This document shows positions 9,305-20,082 of a stretch of 64,000 bases of DNA, piece after piece (position 1 is the first letter of the stretch; every line of letters begins with the position of its first letter). The translations under genes were made by a program, and so were the position numbers. Source of the stretch: Streptococcus hyointestinalis. Lineage in GTDB: Bacteria > Bacillota > Bacilli > Lactobacillales > Streptococcaceae. A model generated the notes under the pieces. The model was not told the DNA's origin. It made no database searches and saw only the letters and a program-made list of their open reading frames with translations. The stretch lies in assembly GCF_900459405.1 (NCBI RefSeq), contig NZ_UHFN01000007.1, forward strand, positions 558,001 to 622,000, given 5' to 3'.

Positions 9305-11101
9305 TTATTGTGAGATAGCTTTGCTGTAAGCGATAATGCTATCAACCGTGTCACTCAAGAACTGGATGGTGTCACGCAGTGGCTTATCTGTACTGATGTC
9401 TGCACCAATGATTTTAGCCGTCTCAAGCGGTGTCTTGCTGCCGCCGGACTTGAGGAAATCAAGCCAGTCAGAAGCTCCGTTAGGACTTGACTTGAGGTGG
9501 AGATAACCGCTGGTTGCAATCACCAAGCCTGCTGAGTAAGTATAGCTGTAAAGTCCCATGTAGTAGTGGCTTTGGCGCATCCAAGTCAGAGCAGCGTCGT
9601 CATCAATCTCAACCGCATCGCCCCAGAAGTCGCTAAGCACTTCCTTCATGATAGCATTTAATTGCTCAGCGCCAAAGGTGCCGCCCTCTTCGATGAGGGT
9701 ATAAACCTTACGTTGAAAGGCAGCTTCCAGCAAGTGCGTGATGAAGTTGTGGAAGTAAGTATCTGTCAGTCTGTGAGCAAGAGCAAAGCGTTTTTGACGA
9801 GCTGTGTCAAAGGCATGCTCTAGGTAATCACTGAGTAAAAGCTCATTGAAGGTTGACGGTGCTTCGACATAATAGGTCGACATGTGCGTGTTAAAGTAGC
9901 TTTGGTGATTGTCAGAAAAGATAAACTGTCCTGAGTGTCCAATCTCATGGATGAGCGTGTAGACATCGCTCATACGTCCCGTCCAGCTCATCAGCACATA
10001 AGGGTGTACCTTGTAAGGGTCAGCAGCGTAGCCACCAGAGTCCTTGTTGGCGTTGGCTGCAAAGTCTACCCAGCGCTCTTTCTGATAGCGCTCGACCTCT
10101 TTTGTGTACTCGCTTCCTAGACTAGCTACAGACTTCATGACAAGGTCGTAAGCCTCATCAATGGTCACGTTAGGATTGAGTTCATTGTCAATATCCAGTT
10201 TCCAATCGGCAAAGGTCATCTTCTCAAGACCATTGACCTCGGCGACATGTTTGAGAAATTTTCTAGCGACTGGGGCAAACTCTGTCATGATGAGGTCAAT
10301 CTGACGGTCAAACATGGAGCGGTCTACCTCCTGCTCAGCAAGGAGATAGTCAAAGACAGAAGCATAGCCACGCATGTCAGCGATGAGCTTTTCAGACTTG
10401 ACCTTGGCGAGGTAAGCCGCAGCGGCAGCATTTTGATGTTGTCTCAGACCTTTTGAGAAGGAGCGAAAAGCCTTGTCACGAATAGCTGCATCCTCATGGT
10501 TTTGGTAGAAGTTTTCATAGAGGACAAAGGAGTTGGTGTAGGTCTTGCCGTCCACCTCAAAGTCCTCCATGGCAAAGTCGCCAGCTCGCATTTTGGTATA
10601 GATATCGTAAGGTGCGCCCATGACTTCGTTGAGATTGGTGAGCGCTTTTTCGACTTCTGGAGCTAGAAGGTGCGCTTTTTGGATTTTTGCCTGACGAATG
10701 GCTGCGCTAAAGTGTGGATTTTCCTCTAGTTCATCTAAAATCGCCTCATCAGCCTGCGCTAGAGCCGTGTCAAAGAAGCTAAGCTCAACGCTAGCTTTGG
10801 TCATAAAGTCACTCCCAGCCTTGGCGATTTGGGCAAACTCTTCATTGCTAAAGTCGGTCGTCTGTGGCATGAAAGCATACGTGTCAATGTGACTCATCTG
10901 GATGTAGATTTGCTCGATTTCCATCAAAGCTTGTGTGAAGTCATCAACATCTGTCAGTTTGTTTTCATAGTTTTTGCGAAAAACACGCACATCCTCTAGC
11001 GCTTTTTCAATCGCCAAGAGAAAATCTTCACGGTCTTTGTAGAGAGCGGTCAAATCCCAGAGTTCATTCTCGGGAAATTCTGAACGTTTTTTGAGTTCCA
11101 T
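9305..11101 (-). CDS. pepF: Oligoendopeptidase F (peptidase family M3B)
   Basis: Zinc metallopeptidase that cleaves medium-length oligopeptides in the cytosol after oligopeptide uptake. The protein has 598 residues with the signature LIHEIGHSGQF near residues 382-392, where the two histidines and the glutamate form the HExxH site. The N-terminal helical domain (1-200) matches the M3 clam-shell fold. The RBS AAAGGAG is nine bases before the ATG. Its promoter (TATACT at 11133-11138) is overlapped by a consensus cre sequence, so repression by CcpA when sugar is plentiful is likely. The gene is divergent from ppc. Confidence 0.95.
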   Translation of the reverse strand: MELKKRSEFPENELWDLTALYKDREDFLLAIEKALEDVRVFRKNYENKLTDVDDFTQALMEIEQIYIQMSHIDTYAFMPQTTDFSNEEFAQIAKAGSDFMTKASVELSFFDTALAQADEAILDELEENPHFSAAIRQAKIQKAHLLAPEVEKALTNLNEVMGAPYDIYTKMRAGDFAMEDFEVDGKTYTNSFVLYENFYQNHEDAAIRDKAFRSFSKGLRQHQNAAAAAYLAKVKSEKLIADMRGYASVFDYLLAEQEVDRSMFDRQIDLIMTEFAPVARKFLKHVAEVNGLEKMTFADWKLDIDNELNPNVTIDEAYDLVMKSVASLGSEYTKEVERYQKERWVDFAANANKDSGGYAADPYKVHPYVLMSWTGRMSDVYTLIHEIGHSGQFIFSDNHQSYFNTHMSTYYVEAPSTFNELLLSDYLEHAFDTARQKRFALAHRLTDTYFHNFITHLLEAAFQRKVYTLIEEGGTFGAEQLNAIMKEVLSDFWGDAVEIDDDAALTWMRQSHYYMGLYSYTYSAGLVIATSGYLHLKSSPNGASDWLDFLKSGGSKTPLETAKIIGADISTDKPLRDTIQFLSDTVDSIIAYSKAISQ

Positions 11102-11132
11102 AGGTGTCTCCTTTGATTTTATTTCATTTACT

Positions 11133-11160
11133 AGTATAACACAATTGAAAACGATAACAA
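11133..11160 (-). promoter_or_regulatory. pepF promoter overlapped by a consensus cre site
   Basis: Minus-strand -35 TTGTTA (11155-11160), 16-base spacer, -10 TATACT (11133-11138). The sequence TTGAAAACGATAACA (11145-11159) matches the cre consensus WTGNAANCGNWNNCW at every fixed position and covers the spacer and most of the -35 element. Confidence 0.65.
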
Positions 11161-11224
11161 CGAATTTTACTATCTTTTTGATGTCAGAATATTCGTAAAT
11201 AACTGGTAATTTTTCAGAAATAAG

Positions 11225-11253
11225 TTTACTTTTAAGGTCAAAAAAGGTATGAT
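11225..11253 (+). promoter_or_regulatory. ppc promoter
   Basis: TTTACT (11225-11230), a 17-base spacer, TATGAT (11248-11253), about 55 bases before the chosen ppc start. Confidence 0.5.
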
Positions 11254-11307
11254 AATAGCAAGAAGTCTTTAATGTATCATTAAAGCCAGATGAGAGGAGT
11301 GAAATCT

Positions 11308-14118
11308 GTGACGACTAAAAAGTTAGAAAGCAGTAGCAGCAATGGGCATATCACCGAAGAGGTCGCTATTTTGAAGCGTCTGCTGGATGAGACTACCCAG
11401 CAATTGGTAGGAGAGGAAACTTTTGAGACCATTCAGGAGTTGGTGTCTCTCTCAGCTACTGACCAGTATGTGGAGCTTGAAAAGCTAGTAGCTACGATTA
11501 GTAATGATGAGATGGTTGTAGTGGCGAGGTATTTCTCTATCTTACCGCTTCTTATCAACATCTCTGAGGATGTGGATCTTGCTTACAAGGTCAATTATGC
11601 CAATAACACTGACAGTGACTACTTGGGGAAATTATCAGCTACCATTGATACCGTAAGCGACAAGGACAATGCCAAGGAAATCCTAGAGCATGTCAATGTC
11701 GTACCAGTCCTAACTGCCCACCCAACGCAGGTACAGCGTAAAACAGTCCTTGAGTTGACCACTCAAATTCATGACCTTTTACGCAAATACCGTGATGTGC
11801 AGGCTGGTATCGTCAACAGAGAAAAATGGTTGGATGAGCTGCGCCGCTATGTTGAGATTATCATGCAGACCGATATCATCCGTGAGCGTAAACTCAAGGT
11901 CAAAAATGAAATCACCAATGTCATGGAATACTATAACGTTTCTTTGATTAAGGCGATTACAAAACTAACGACAGAGTACAAAAAATTAGCCAGTGAGCGT
12001 GGTCTCACACTAGACAACCCACGCCCTATCACTATGGGTATGTGGATTGGTGGTGACCGTGATGGTAACCCATACGTCACAGCTGAGACGCTGCGCATGT
12101 CAGCGACCGTCCAAAGTGAGGTTATCCTCAATTACTACATTGAGAAATTAACCACGCTTTACCGTACATTCTCACTCTCAACCACGCTTTGTCAGGCGTC
12201 TGATGCGGTTAAGGAAATGGCAGAGCACTCAAACGATACCTCTGTCTACCGTGAAAACGAGCCTTACCGCAAAGCCTTTAACTATATCCAATCAAAAGTC
12301 ATTCAAACGCTGATTGAACTCAAGACAGACGGCATTCCAAAACGTACTACAACTCTAGGAGATGTCTACACCAGCACTAACAACGCTAGTGTCGTTGCTC
12401 GCTATGTCCAAGACAAATTGACGGAGGTAGCGTCTGAGTTTAAGCATGAGGTCTTTCCACACTACACAAGTGCAGCTGACTTTAAGCAAGATTTGTTGAC
12501 CATCAAAGAGTCTCTAGAGGCTAATGGTGACCACGCTCTTATCAAAGGTGACTTTGAAGAGTTATTACAGGCTGTTGATGTCTTTGGCTTCTACCTAGCA
12601 AGTATCGACATGCGTCAAGACTCTAGTGTTCATGAGGCTTGTGTGGCAGAATTGCTCAAATCTGCTCACATCGTTGACAACTACAGCGAGCTCTCAGAGG
12701 ATGAGAAGTGCCAAGTTCTCCTAAAAGAACTGCTCGAAGATCCACGTCCGCTATCTTCAACGCATGCGCCTAAGTCTGAATTGCTGGAAAAAGAGTTGGC
12801 TATTTTTAGAACAGCTCGTGAGTTAAAAGACCAGTTAGGAGATGACGTCATCAAGCAACATATCATCTCACACACAGAAAGTGTCTCTGATATGTTTGAG
12901 CTTGCTATCATGCTAAAAGAAGTTGGTCTAACAGACAGCGAGTCAGCTCGTATCCAAATCGTACCTCTCTTTGAGACCATTGAGGACCTTGACAACTCAC
13001 GTACTATCATGACACAGTACCTTGAGTACGATATTGTCAAAAATTGGATCGCAGCCAATAAAGGCTACCAAGAAATCATGCTAGGCTACTCTGACTCCAA
13101 TAAAGACGGTGGCTACCTCGCTTCTGGTTGGACACTTTACAAAGCGCAAAATGATTTGACCAAGATTGGTGATGACCACGGTGTCAAGATTACTTTCTTC
13201 CACGGTCGTGGTGGGACTGTTGGTCGTGGTGGCGGTCCATCTTACGAAGCCATCACCTCTCAACCATTTGGCTCTATCAAGGATCGTATCCGCCTAACTG
13301 AGCAAGGAGAAATCATCGAAAACAAATACGGCAACAAAGACGCTGCTTACTACAACCTAGAGATGTTGATTTCAGCTTCTATCAACCGTATGGTCACTCA
13401 GATGATTGCTAATCCAAGCGAGATTGACGGCTTCAGAGAGATTATGGACGCTGTGGTGCAAGATAGTAATGTCATCTATCGTGACTTGGTGTTTGGCAAC
13501 CCTCATTTCTATGATTATTTCTTTGAAGCGAGTCCGATTAAGGAAGTGTCTAGTCTCAACATCGGCTCACGTCCAGCAGCTCGTAAGACCATCACTGAAA
13601 TTTCAGGTCTGCGTGCCATTCCTTGGGTCTTCTCATGGTCACAAAACCGTATCATGTTTCCAGGTTGGTACGGTGTTGGCTCTGCCTTTAAGCACTTTAT
13701 CGACCAAGACGAGGCAAATCTGGCTAAACTCCAACACATGTATAAGACATGGCCATTTTTCAACTCGTTGCTGTCAAATGTGGATATGGTGCTGTCAAAA
13801 TCAAACATGAATATCGCCTTCCAATACGCTCAATTAGCTAAGGAAGAAGAAGTCAGAGACGTCTTTAACATTATCTTAGATGAGTGGCAGTTGACCAAAA
13901 ATGTGATTTTAGCTATCGAAGGACATGATGAGCTCCTAGCAGAAAGCCCAAGCTTACGTGCTAGTCTTGATTACCGCTTGCCATACTTTAATGTGCTCAA
14001 CTACATCCAAATCGAACTCATCAAGCGCTTACGCAATGACCAGTTGGGTGAAGATTATGAAAAACTCATTCACATCACCATCAACGGTATTGCAACAGGC
14101 TTGCGTAATTCAGGCTAA
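11308..14118 (+). CDS. ppc: Phosphoenolpyruvate carboxylase
   Basis: Carboxylates phosphoenolpyruvate with bicarbonate to oxaloacetate, feeding aspartate-family synthesis in organisms with an incomplete TCA cycle. The catalytic histidine is in [11 protein letters not shown], and the glycine-rich loop [15 protein letters not shown] and the motif [14 protein letters not shown] are present. The C-terminus [13 protein letters not shown] is the usual one. The GTG at 11308 is chosen as start: GAGAGGAG ends eight bases ahead of it. That same RBS would lie inside the coding part if the ATG at 11290 were used. The resulting 936 residues are typical for streptococcal enzymes. Confidence 0.97.
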   Translation: MTTKKLESSSSNGHITEEVAILKRLLDETTQQLVGEETFETIQELVSLSATDQYVELEKLVATISNDEMVVVARYFSILPLLINISEDVDLAYKVNYANNTDSDYLGKLSATIDTVSDKDNAKEILEHVNVVPVLTAHPTQVQRKTVLELTTQIHDLLRKYRDVQAGIVNREKWLDELRRYVEIIMQTDIIRERKLKVKNEITNVMEYYNVSLIKAITKLTTEYKKLASERGLTLDNPRPITMGMWIGGDRDGNPYVTAETLRMSATVQSEVILNYYIEKLTTLYRTFSLSTTLCQASDAVKEMAEHSNDTSVYRENEPYRKAFNYIQSKVIQTLIELKTDGIPKRTTTLGDVYTSTNNASVVARYVQDKLTEVASEFKHEVFPHYTSAADFKQDLLTIKESLEANGDHALIKGDFEELLQAVDVFGFYLASIDMRQDSSVHEACVAELLKSAHIVDNYSELSEDEKCQVLLKELLEDPRPLSSTHAPKSELLEKELAIFRTARELKDQLGDDVIKQHIISHTESVSDMFELAIMLKEVGLTDSESARIQIVPLFETIEDLDNSRTIMTQYLEYDIVKNWIAANKGYQEIMLGYSDSNKDGGYLASGWTLYKAQNDLTKIGDDHGVKITFFHGRGGTVGRGGGPSYEAITSQPFGSIKDRIRLTEQGEIIENKYGNKDAAYYNLEMLISASINRMVTQMIANPSEIDGFREIMDAVVQDSNVIYRDLVFGNPHFYDYFFEASPIKEVSSLNIGSRPAARKTITEISGLRAIPWVFSWSQNRIMFPGWYGVGSAFKHFIDQDEANLAKLQHMYKTWPFFNSLLSNVDMVLSKSNMNIAFQYAQLAKEEEVRDVFNIILDEWQLTKNVILAIEGHDELLAESPSLRASLDYRLPYFNVLNYIQIELIKRLRNDQLGEDYEKLIHITINGIATGLRNSG

Positions 14119-14123
14119 TAGAG

Positions 14124-14154
14124 AAACCTACAGTGTAAAAGCTGTAGGTTTTAT
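14124..14154 (+). terminator. ppc terminator
   Basis: Stem AAACCTACAG/CTGTAGGTTT (14124-14133 with 14142-14151) followed by a short T-rich stretch. Confidence 0.7.
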
Positions 14155-14168
14155 CTTGCTGTTCAACT

Positions 14169-14197
14169 TTTACATTGCCTAGCAAAGATGATATAAT
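14169..14197 (+). promoter_or_regulatory. ftsW promoter
   Basis: TTTACA (14169-14174), 17-base spacer, TATAAT (14192-14197), 33 bases ahead of the start codon. Confidence 0.7.
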
Positions 14198-14230
14198 GGT
14201 AAATGCAAGTTTTGAATGAACGAGGTCTTT

Positions 14231-15520
14231 ATGAAAATTGAGAAACGCCATTTGCTAAATTACTCTATCCTCATTCCTTATTTGATTTTGTCGGTGCTGG
14301 GCTTGATTGTTATTTATTCGACGACCAGCGTCAGCTTGATTAGTAGTGGGCTCAATCCTTTTAAGTCCGTATTTAATCAGGGAGTGTTTTGGATAGTGAG
14401 TTTAGCAGCTATTGCTTTTATCTATAAACTCAAGCTAAACTTTTTGAAAAACGGCAATGTTCTGCGAATTGCTTTGATTGTCGAGATGATTTTGCTCTTT
14501 ATCGCACGTTTCTTTACACAAACGGTCAATGGAGCACACGGCTGGATTGTGCTTGGTCCGATTAGCTTTCAGCCGGCGGAGTATCTTAAGGTCCTTATCG
14601 TCTGGCTCTTAGCCTTTACCTTTGCCAGAAAGCAGAAGTTGATTGAGACTTATGACTATCAGGCATTGACCAAGCGCAAGTGGATTCCTAGAAGTTGGTC
14701 AGACCTCAAGGACTGGCGGGTTTACTCACTTGTCCTTATCGGGATGGTTGTCATCCAACCTGACCTTGGGAATGCGGCGATTATCGTATTGACAGCGGTC
14801 ATCATGTACTCTGTCAGTGGGGTGGGCTACCGCTGGTTCTCTGGTCTTTTGACAGCTATTGTGACGGTATCGGCTGCCTTTCTTGGCTTGATTGCTATTG
14901 TTGGTGTAGAGACCATGGGAAAAGTGCCTATCTTTGGTTATGTCGCTAAGCGTTTCAGTGCTTTTTACAACCCCTTTAAGGACGTGACAGACTCAGGACA
15001 CCAGCTGGCAAACTCTTACTATGCTATGAGTAATGGTGGTTGGTTTGGGCTAGGTCTTGGTAACTCCATTGAAAAGCGGGGCTATCTGCCAGAGTCAACG
15101 ACCGACTTTGTCTTTTCTATCGTTATGGAGGAGCTAGGTGTCATTGGTGCTTGTCTCATCTTAGCTTTGGTCTTTTTCTTGATTTTACGTATCTTTCATG
15201 TGGGTATCAAGGCGAAAAATCCTTTTAACTCCATGATGGCGCTGGGTATCGGCGGTATGCTCTTGATGCAGGTCTTTGTCAATATCGGTGGTATCTCAGG
15301 ACTCATCCCATCTACTGGGGTAACTTTCCCCTTCCTATCTCAAGGTGGAAATAGTCTCCTAGTACTTTCAGTTGCAATAGGAATCGTCCTCAATATCGAT
15401 GCCAATGAAAAACGAGACGCTATCTATAGAGCAGAAGAAGAACAAAAAGAACAGAGACGTAGAGCAAAGATGATTTCACCAACAGACGACAAAATCATCC
15501 CTTTTAACCGTCAGGTCTAA
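14231..15520 (+). CDS. ftsW: FtsW, SEDS-family peptidoglycan glycosyltransferase of cell division
   Basis: Polytopic membrane protein of the SEDS family that polymerises lipid II at the septum together with a class B penicillin-binding protein. It has about ten membrane segments over 429 residues. Typical sequences are NGAHGWIVLGPISFQPAE (with the conserved FQPAE near the catalytic region), VIQPDLGNAAII, QLANSYYAMSNGG and the GGISGLIPSTGVTFPFLSQGG signature near the C-terminus. The start at 14231 (MKIEKRHLL) is preferred because ACGAGG lies upstream; an in-frame ATG at 14216 has no RBS. A charged cytosolic tail ends the protein. The neighbours ppc and tuf are as usual in streptococci. Confidence 0.95.
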   Translation: MKIEKRHLLNYSILIPYLILSVLGLIVIYSTTSVSLISSGLNPFKSVFNQGVFWIVSLAAIAFIYKLKLNFLKNGNVLRIALIVEMILLFIARFFTQTVNGAHGWIVLGPISFQPAEYLKVLIVWLLAFTFARKQKLIETYDYQALTKRKWIPRSWSDLKDWRVYSLVLIGMVVIQPDLGNAAIIVLTAVIMYSVSGVGYRWFSGLLTAIVTVSAAFLGLIAIVGVETMGKVPIFGYVAKRFSAFYNPFKDVTDSGHQLANSYYAMSNGGWFGLGLGNSIEKRGYLPESTTDFVFSIVMEELGVIGACLILALVFFLILRIFHVGIKAKNPFNSMMALGIGGMLLMQVFVNIGGISGLIPSTGVTFPFLSQGGNSLLVLSVAIGIVLNIDANEKRDAIYRAEEEQKEQRRRAKMISPTDDKIIPFNRQV

Positions 15521-15523
15521 AGA

Positions 15524-15551
15524 AGTTTGAGTGACAACTCAAGCTTTTTTT
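15524..15551 (+). terminator. ftsW terminator
   Basis: Nine-pair stem (AGTTTGAGT with ACTCAAGCT, 15524-15532 and 15537-15545) with loop GACA and a run of seven T. Confidence 0.75.
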
Positions 15552-15692
15552 ACCATAATAGAAGAAGTCCAATGTGACACTTATCGCATAGACGGTAGAA
15601 TAGACAGAAGAAAAAGCAGACAAAATCATCCTGCTTTCCCCCTTTTTAAAAAACAGAAAACAAGTAAAATTTGAAAAAGGCATGGTTAAGGC

Positions 15693-15720
15693 TTGCAATT
15701 TTACCGGAATTTGTTAAAAT
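15693..15720 (+). promoter_or_regulatory. tuf promoter
   Basis: TTGCAA (15693-15698), 16-base spacer, TAAAAT (15715-15720). A leader of about 65 bases precedes the gene, with GGAGG before the ATG. Confidence 0.55.
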
Positions 15721-15791
15721 AATAAGGTAAAGTTAGACTGTATTGCCTACCGTCTATCTATAAAATATATTTTATTGGAGGCTTTTCCTAA

Positions 15792-16988
<1,197 letters not shown>

Positions 16989-17038
16989 TTAGTATTAAGT
17001 TCCCAAATTAACAATTATAGTCAGACAACTTTAATTGT

Positions 17039-17064
17039 AACGAGCTCTTTGAGCTCGTTTTTTT
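17039..17064 (+). terminator. tuf terminator
   Basis: Perfect stem ACGAGCTC/GAGCTCGT (17040-17047 with 17051-17058), TTT loop, then seven T. Confidence 0.88.
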
Positions 17065-17071
17065 GTAGCTT

Positions 17072-18150
17072 GAATTTACAATATAAGTGCACAATAAAAA
17101 CTCATAAGATTTTCTAGTAAAATAAAACTGAACAAACATCTTACGAAAGGAAATCTTATGAGCTACCATCATTTTACCATAGATGAACGAGAAAGTATTC
17201 TGATTTATCGTACTAAAGGGATGACCTTTTCTCAAATAGCACGACTATTACATCGGCACCCCTCAAGTATTAGCCGTGAATTAAAACGTCATTCAAAACA
17301 AGGCAACTATTCGCCTAGTAGGGCACAAACAGCTTATCATCTCGCTAAATCGCATTGTGGACGAAAAAGGAAATTAGAAATAGACACTGAACTCAGTCAG
17401 ACCGTCAAGCATCTTTTTCTTGAGTGTCAATGGTCGCCAGAAGAAATTGAGGGGCGATTACGTTTAGAACGAGAAAGACACGTCATTAGTTATCAAACCA
17501 TTTATAGAGCTATCTATCGCAGTCACTTTGACGACACGTCTCTTTCACATGGTGCTAGTGGGGTTGTTCGCAAACTTCGTCACCATGGTAAAACACGCCA
17601 TACAAAATCCCATGTAGAAAAGCGAGGAAAAATTCCTATTTCTCATACCATTCACGAGAGACCAACAGCAGCTAATGAACGCTTGAGAATAGGGGATTGG
17701 GAAGCCGATACTGTTGCTGGAAAGACTGGAAAAGCTTGCCTAGTAACACTCACTGATAGGCATTCCCGCTTCTTCAAAATTCAGAAAGTAGCTGTCAAGA
17801 AAAGTAAATTGGTTATAGAAGCCATGGTAAATATGTTAGAGTCCCTACCAAAAGAAACAGTGACTCCTGATAGAGGTAAGGAATTCTCGGGACATCCTGA
17901 ACTCACCGAGAAACTAAATGTCGAAGTCTATTTCCCTGATCCTCATGCTCCTTGGCAACGAGGAACAAACGAGAATACAAATGGTTTATTGCGAGAGTAT
18001 TTTCCAAAAGGAAGTGACCTAACAGAGGTAGAACATTTAGTAATTCAAGAATGGGAAGATAAATTAAACAACAGACCATGAAAATGTCTAAACTGGAAAA
18101 CACCTTATGAAGTTTTTTATGGGATAAATGTGCACTTAATTTGACAATTC
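17072..18150 (+). mobile_element. IS30-family insertion sequence with a nonsense-mutated transposase
   Basis: The element is about 1.08 kb. Its ends are imperfect inverted repeats (17072-17094 and 18128-18150, each containing TAAGTGCAC or its complement). It lies between the tuf terminator and the terminator of the DUF3397 gene. I see no convincing target duplication, unlike the other two IS30 copies in the window. The transposase has a premature TGA, so this copy looks older and inactive. Confidence 0.75.
17158..18147 (+). pseudogene. IS30-family transposase, truncated by an in-frame TGA
   Basis: The frame from ATG 17158 runs to a TGA at 18079-18081 (307 residues). The same frame continues for 21 codons (KCLNWKTPYEVFYGINVHLI) to the next stop. 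NNRP-x-KCLNWKTPYE is the conserved end of IS30 transposases, where x is normally arginine, so a CGA to TGA change is the likely lesion. The helix-turn-helix (FSQIARLLHRHPSSISRELKRH) and the catalytic residues (D in GDWEADTVAG, D in TPDRGKEF, E in GTNENTNGLLREY) remain. The lost tail is conserved, so activity is doubtful. Confidence 0.82.
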
Positions 18151-18157
18151 GCCAGAT

Positions 18158-18190
18158 AAAAACCACTAGCAAGACTAGTGGTTTTATTTT
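18158..18190. terminator. Bidirectional terminator
   Basis: Stem AAAACCACTAG/CTAGTGGTTTT (18159-18169 with 18175-18185) with T runs outside on both strands. Confidence 0.8.
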
Positions 18191-18220
18191 TGGAAAAAGA
18201 AAATGCCACAGTAGTGGCAA

Positions 18221-18568
18221 TCAGATAAGAAAGATGTAGATGACAAGACCAAAGTAAAATAAGAGGGAGACAAGAAAGCCCACTCGCCAAAAGAGCTTGA
18301 TAAAACGCTTATAGCTAAAGCGGTGCTTTTTAAAAATCAGAAAAGCAGCAATGGCTAGAGCTAAAAGGCTAAAGAGTGAGATGAGGTAGGGCAAAAGCCC
18401 GTGGGTCAGAAACTTGTCAGAAACAAGGATAGTCTCTAAGACATAGAGTGGAAAAGCAACATCTGGAAACAGGAGCTTTAAGCGGTTAAGTCCAAAGAGC
18501 TTGACGATAATATAGGAAAAAATAGGGGTTAAAACAAGTAGCAGTAAGGCAATAAACTTATACATCAT
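18221..18568 (-). CDS. Small membrane protein, DUF3397 family
   Basis: A 115-residue protein with three to four hydrophobic segments (near residues 5-24, 36-50, 58-80, 95-115) and very few charged residues apart from a short loop KKHRFSYKRF. It resembles the DUF3397 family of streptococci and relatives, often found beside rplK. No function is known. It reads away from rplK and ends at a terminator shared with the IS side. Confidence 0.65.
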   Translation of the reverse strand: MMYKFIALLLLVLTPIFSYIIVKLFGLNRLKLLFPDVAFPLYVLETILVSDKFLTHGLLPYLISLFSLLALAIAAFLIFKKHRFSYKRFIKLFWRVGFLVSLLFYFGLVIYIFLI

Positions 18569-18631
18569 AGTATTATTTTACCTCTTGTGAGAAGACTTGT
18601 AAACTTTTTTAAAAGAAAAACTTGGTTTACC

Positions 18632-18659
18632 TTGATTTATTTTGAAAATGCGTTATAAT
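18632..18659 (+). promoter_or_regulatory. rplKA promoter
   Basis: TTGATT (18632-18637), 16-base spacer, TATAAT (18654-18659). Confidence 0.65.
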
Positions 18660-18664
18660 AGTTA

Positions 18665-18731
18665 GGTATGCTAAAAAGCATATCTGTGGGAGGTAAAAAT
18701 CTACAATTACCGAACGAACCACAACAGGAGG
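18665..18731 (+). promoter_or_regulatory. rplK leader with probable L1-binding site
   Basis: After a small hairpin (TATGC/GCATA), the leader carries GTGGGAG (18686-18692) and a partner CCAC (18719-18722) just before the RBS AGGAGG. GTGGGAG is the kind of motif by which ribosomal protein L1 binds 23S rRNA and its own mRNA. Binding here would block translation of rplK. Motif recognition is by eye. Confidence 0.5.
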
Positions 18732-18740
18732 ATATTTAAA

Positions 18741-19166
18741 ATGGCTAAAAAAGTCGAAAAAGTTGTTAAACTTCAAATTCCTGCTGGTAAAGCGACACCA
18801 GCTCCACCAGTCGGACCAGCTCTTGGTCAAGCAGGAATCAACATCATGGGATTCACTAAAGAGTTTAACGCTCGTACAGCTGATCAAGCTGGTATGATCA
18901 TCCCAGTTGTTATCTCAGTATATGAAGATAAATCATTTGATTTCATCACAAAAACTCCGCCAGCTGCTGTTCTTTTGAAAAAAGCTGCAGGTGTTGAAAA
19001 AGGTTCAGGTGAACCAAACAAAACTAAAGTTGCTAGCGTTACTCGTGCACAAGTACAACAAATCGCTGAAACTAAAATGCCTGACCTTAACGCTGCAAAC
19101 ATCGAGTCTGCAATGCGTATGATTGAAGGTACTGCTCGTTCAATGGGATTCACTGTTACTGACTAA
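18741..19166 (+). CDS. rplK: 50S ribosomal protein L11
   Basis: Binds the GTPase-associated region of 23S rRNA and is needed for factor-dependent steps and for the stringent response. It has 141 residues. The N-terminal signature is [21 protein letters not shown], followed by [12 protein letters not shown]. The C-terminal RNA-binding domain is [23 protein letters not shown]. Codon choice is strongly biased. It is the first gene of the rplK-rplA operon. Confidence 0.99.
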   Translation: MAKKVEKVVKLQIPAGKATPAPPVGPALGQAGINIMGFTKEFNARTADQAGMIIPVVISVYEDKSFDFITKTPPAAVLLKKAAGVEKGSGEPNKTKVASVTRAQVQQIAETKMPDLNAANIESAMRMIEGTARSMGFTVTD

Positions 19167-19180
19167 TAGTCCCCACTAAA

Positions 19181-19255
19181 CCCGCACGACTTCATCAACA
19201 TCTGATGAGTGACGTGGGAGATTTCACTAAAATCGCTAGACCACATTACAAGGAG
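19181..19255 (+). promoter_or_regulatory. rplK-rplA spacer with second L1-type motif and hairpin
   Basis: The spacer has a stem-loop (CATCA/TGATG at 19193-19197 and 19203-19207, extended outward by CCGCACG with CGTGGG). Its 3' side carries GTGGGAG (19214-19220), followed by CCAC (19241-19244) and the rplA RBS AGGAG. The order GTGGGAG, ~20 bases, CCAC, RBS repeats that of the rplK leader. Confidence 0.45.
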
Positions 19256-19263
19256 AAAATATA

Positions 19264-19953
19264 ATGGCTAAAAAAAGTAAAAACTTGCGTGCTGCTCTTG
19301 AGAAAATCGACAGCACTAAAGCATACAGCGTAGAAGAAGCTGTAGCTCTTGCAAAGGAAACTAACTTTGCAAAATTTGACGCAACTGTAGAAGTTGCTTA
19401 CAACCTTAACATCGACGTGAAAAAAGCTGACCAACAAATCCGTGGTGCAATGGTATTGCCAAACGGTACTGGTAAAACATCTCGTGTACTTGTATTTGCA
19501 CGTGGTGCTAAAGCTGAAGAAGCAAAAGCTGCTGGTGCAGACTTTGTTGGTGAAGATGACCTTGTTGCTAAAATCAACGGTGGATGGCTTGACTTTGATG
19601 TTGTTATCGCAACACCAGATATGATGGCTATCGTTGGTCGTCTTGGACGTGTGCTTGGTCCTCGTAACCTTATGCCAAACCCTAAAACAGGTACTGTAAC
19701 TATGGATGTTGCAAAAGCTGTTGAAGAGTCTAAAGGTGGTAAGATTACTTACCGTGCTGATAAAGCAGGTAACGTTCAAGCGCTTATCGGTAAAGTATCA
19801 TTTGATACTGACAAATTGGTTGAAAACTTCAAAGCTTTCAACGACACAATCGTTAAAGCTAAACCAGCTACAACTAAAGGAACTTACATCACAAACCTTT
19901 CTATCACAACTACTCAAGGTGTTGGTATCAAGGTTGACCCAAGTTCACTTTAA
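19264..19953 (+). CDS. rplA: 50S ribosomal protein L1
   Basis: Binds the L1 stalk of 23S rRNA and in many bacteria represses its own operon. It has 229 residues. Typical motifs are [46 protein letters not shown] and [16 protein letters not shown]. It ends 10 bases before a strong hairpin terminator. Codon choice is biased as for other ribosomal genes. Confidence 0.99.
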   Translation: MAKKSKNLRAALEKIDSTKAYSVEEAVALAKETNFAKFDATVEVAYNLNIDVKKADQQIRGAMVLPNGTGKTSRVLVFARGAKAEEAKAAGADFVGEDDLVAKINGGWLDFDVVIATPDMMAIVGRLGRVLGPRNLMPNPKTGTVTMDVAKAVEESKGGKITYRADKAGNVQALIGKVSFDTDKLVENFKAFNDTIVKAKPATTKGTYITNLSITTTQGVGIKVDPSSL

Positions 19954-19958
19954 TCATG

Positions 19959-19985
19959 AAAAGACCCGTTTAGGGTCTTTTTTTG
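19959..19985 (+). terminator. rplKA terminator
   Basis: Stem AAAGACCC/GGGTCTTT around GTTTA, followed by a T run (19960-19985). Confidence 0.85.
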
Positions 19986-20082
19986 TGTGGGAAAATAAAT
20001 CACGTATTTAGCAGGCTTATAGTGGTATTTTAGAGGACTTGATGATACACTAATAGTAAACTAAAGAAGTAAGGAAATGATT

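Noticed and set aside
15612..15650. AAAGCAG/CTGCTTT hairpin before tuf as a second terminator or riboswitch
   Set aside because: Short stem, C-rich before the T stretch, and upstream of the tuf promoter; no known riboswitch pattern.
18079..18081. TGA in the IS30 transposase as selenocysteine or recoding
   Set aside because: No recoding signal, and arginine is expected at this site; a point mutation is simpler.
17060..18165. Target duplication around the second IS30 element
   Set aside because: Flanks were compared for 13-14-base and short repeats and none was convincing.
19246..19779. 177-codon minus-strand frame opposite rplA
   Set aside because: Low-complexity Phe/Ser/Cys product from the biased codons of L1; no promoter or RBS.
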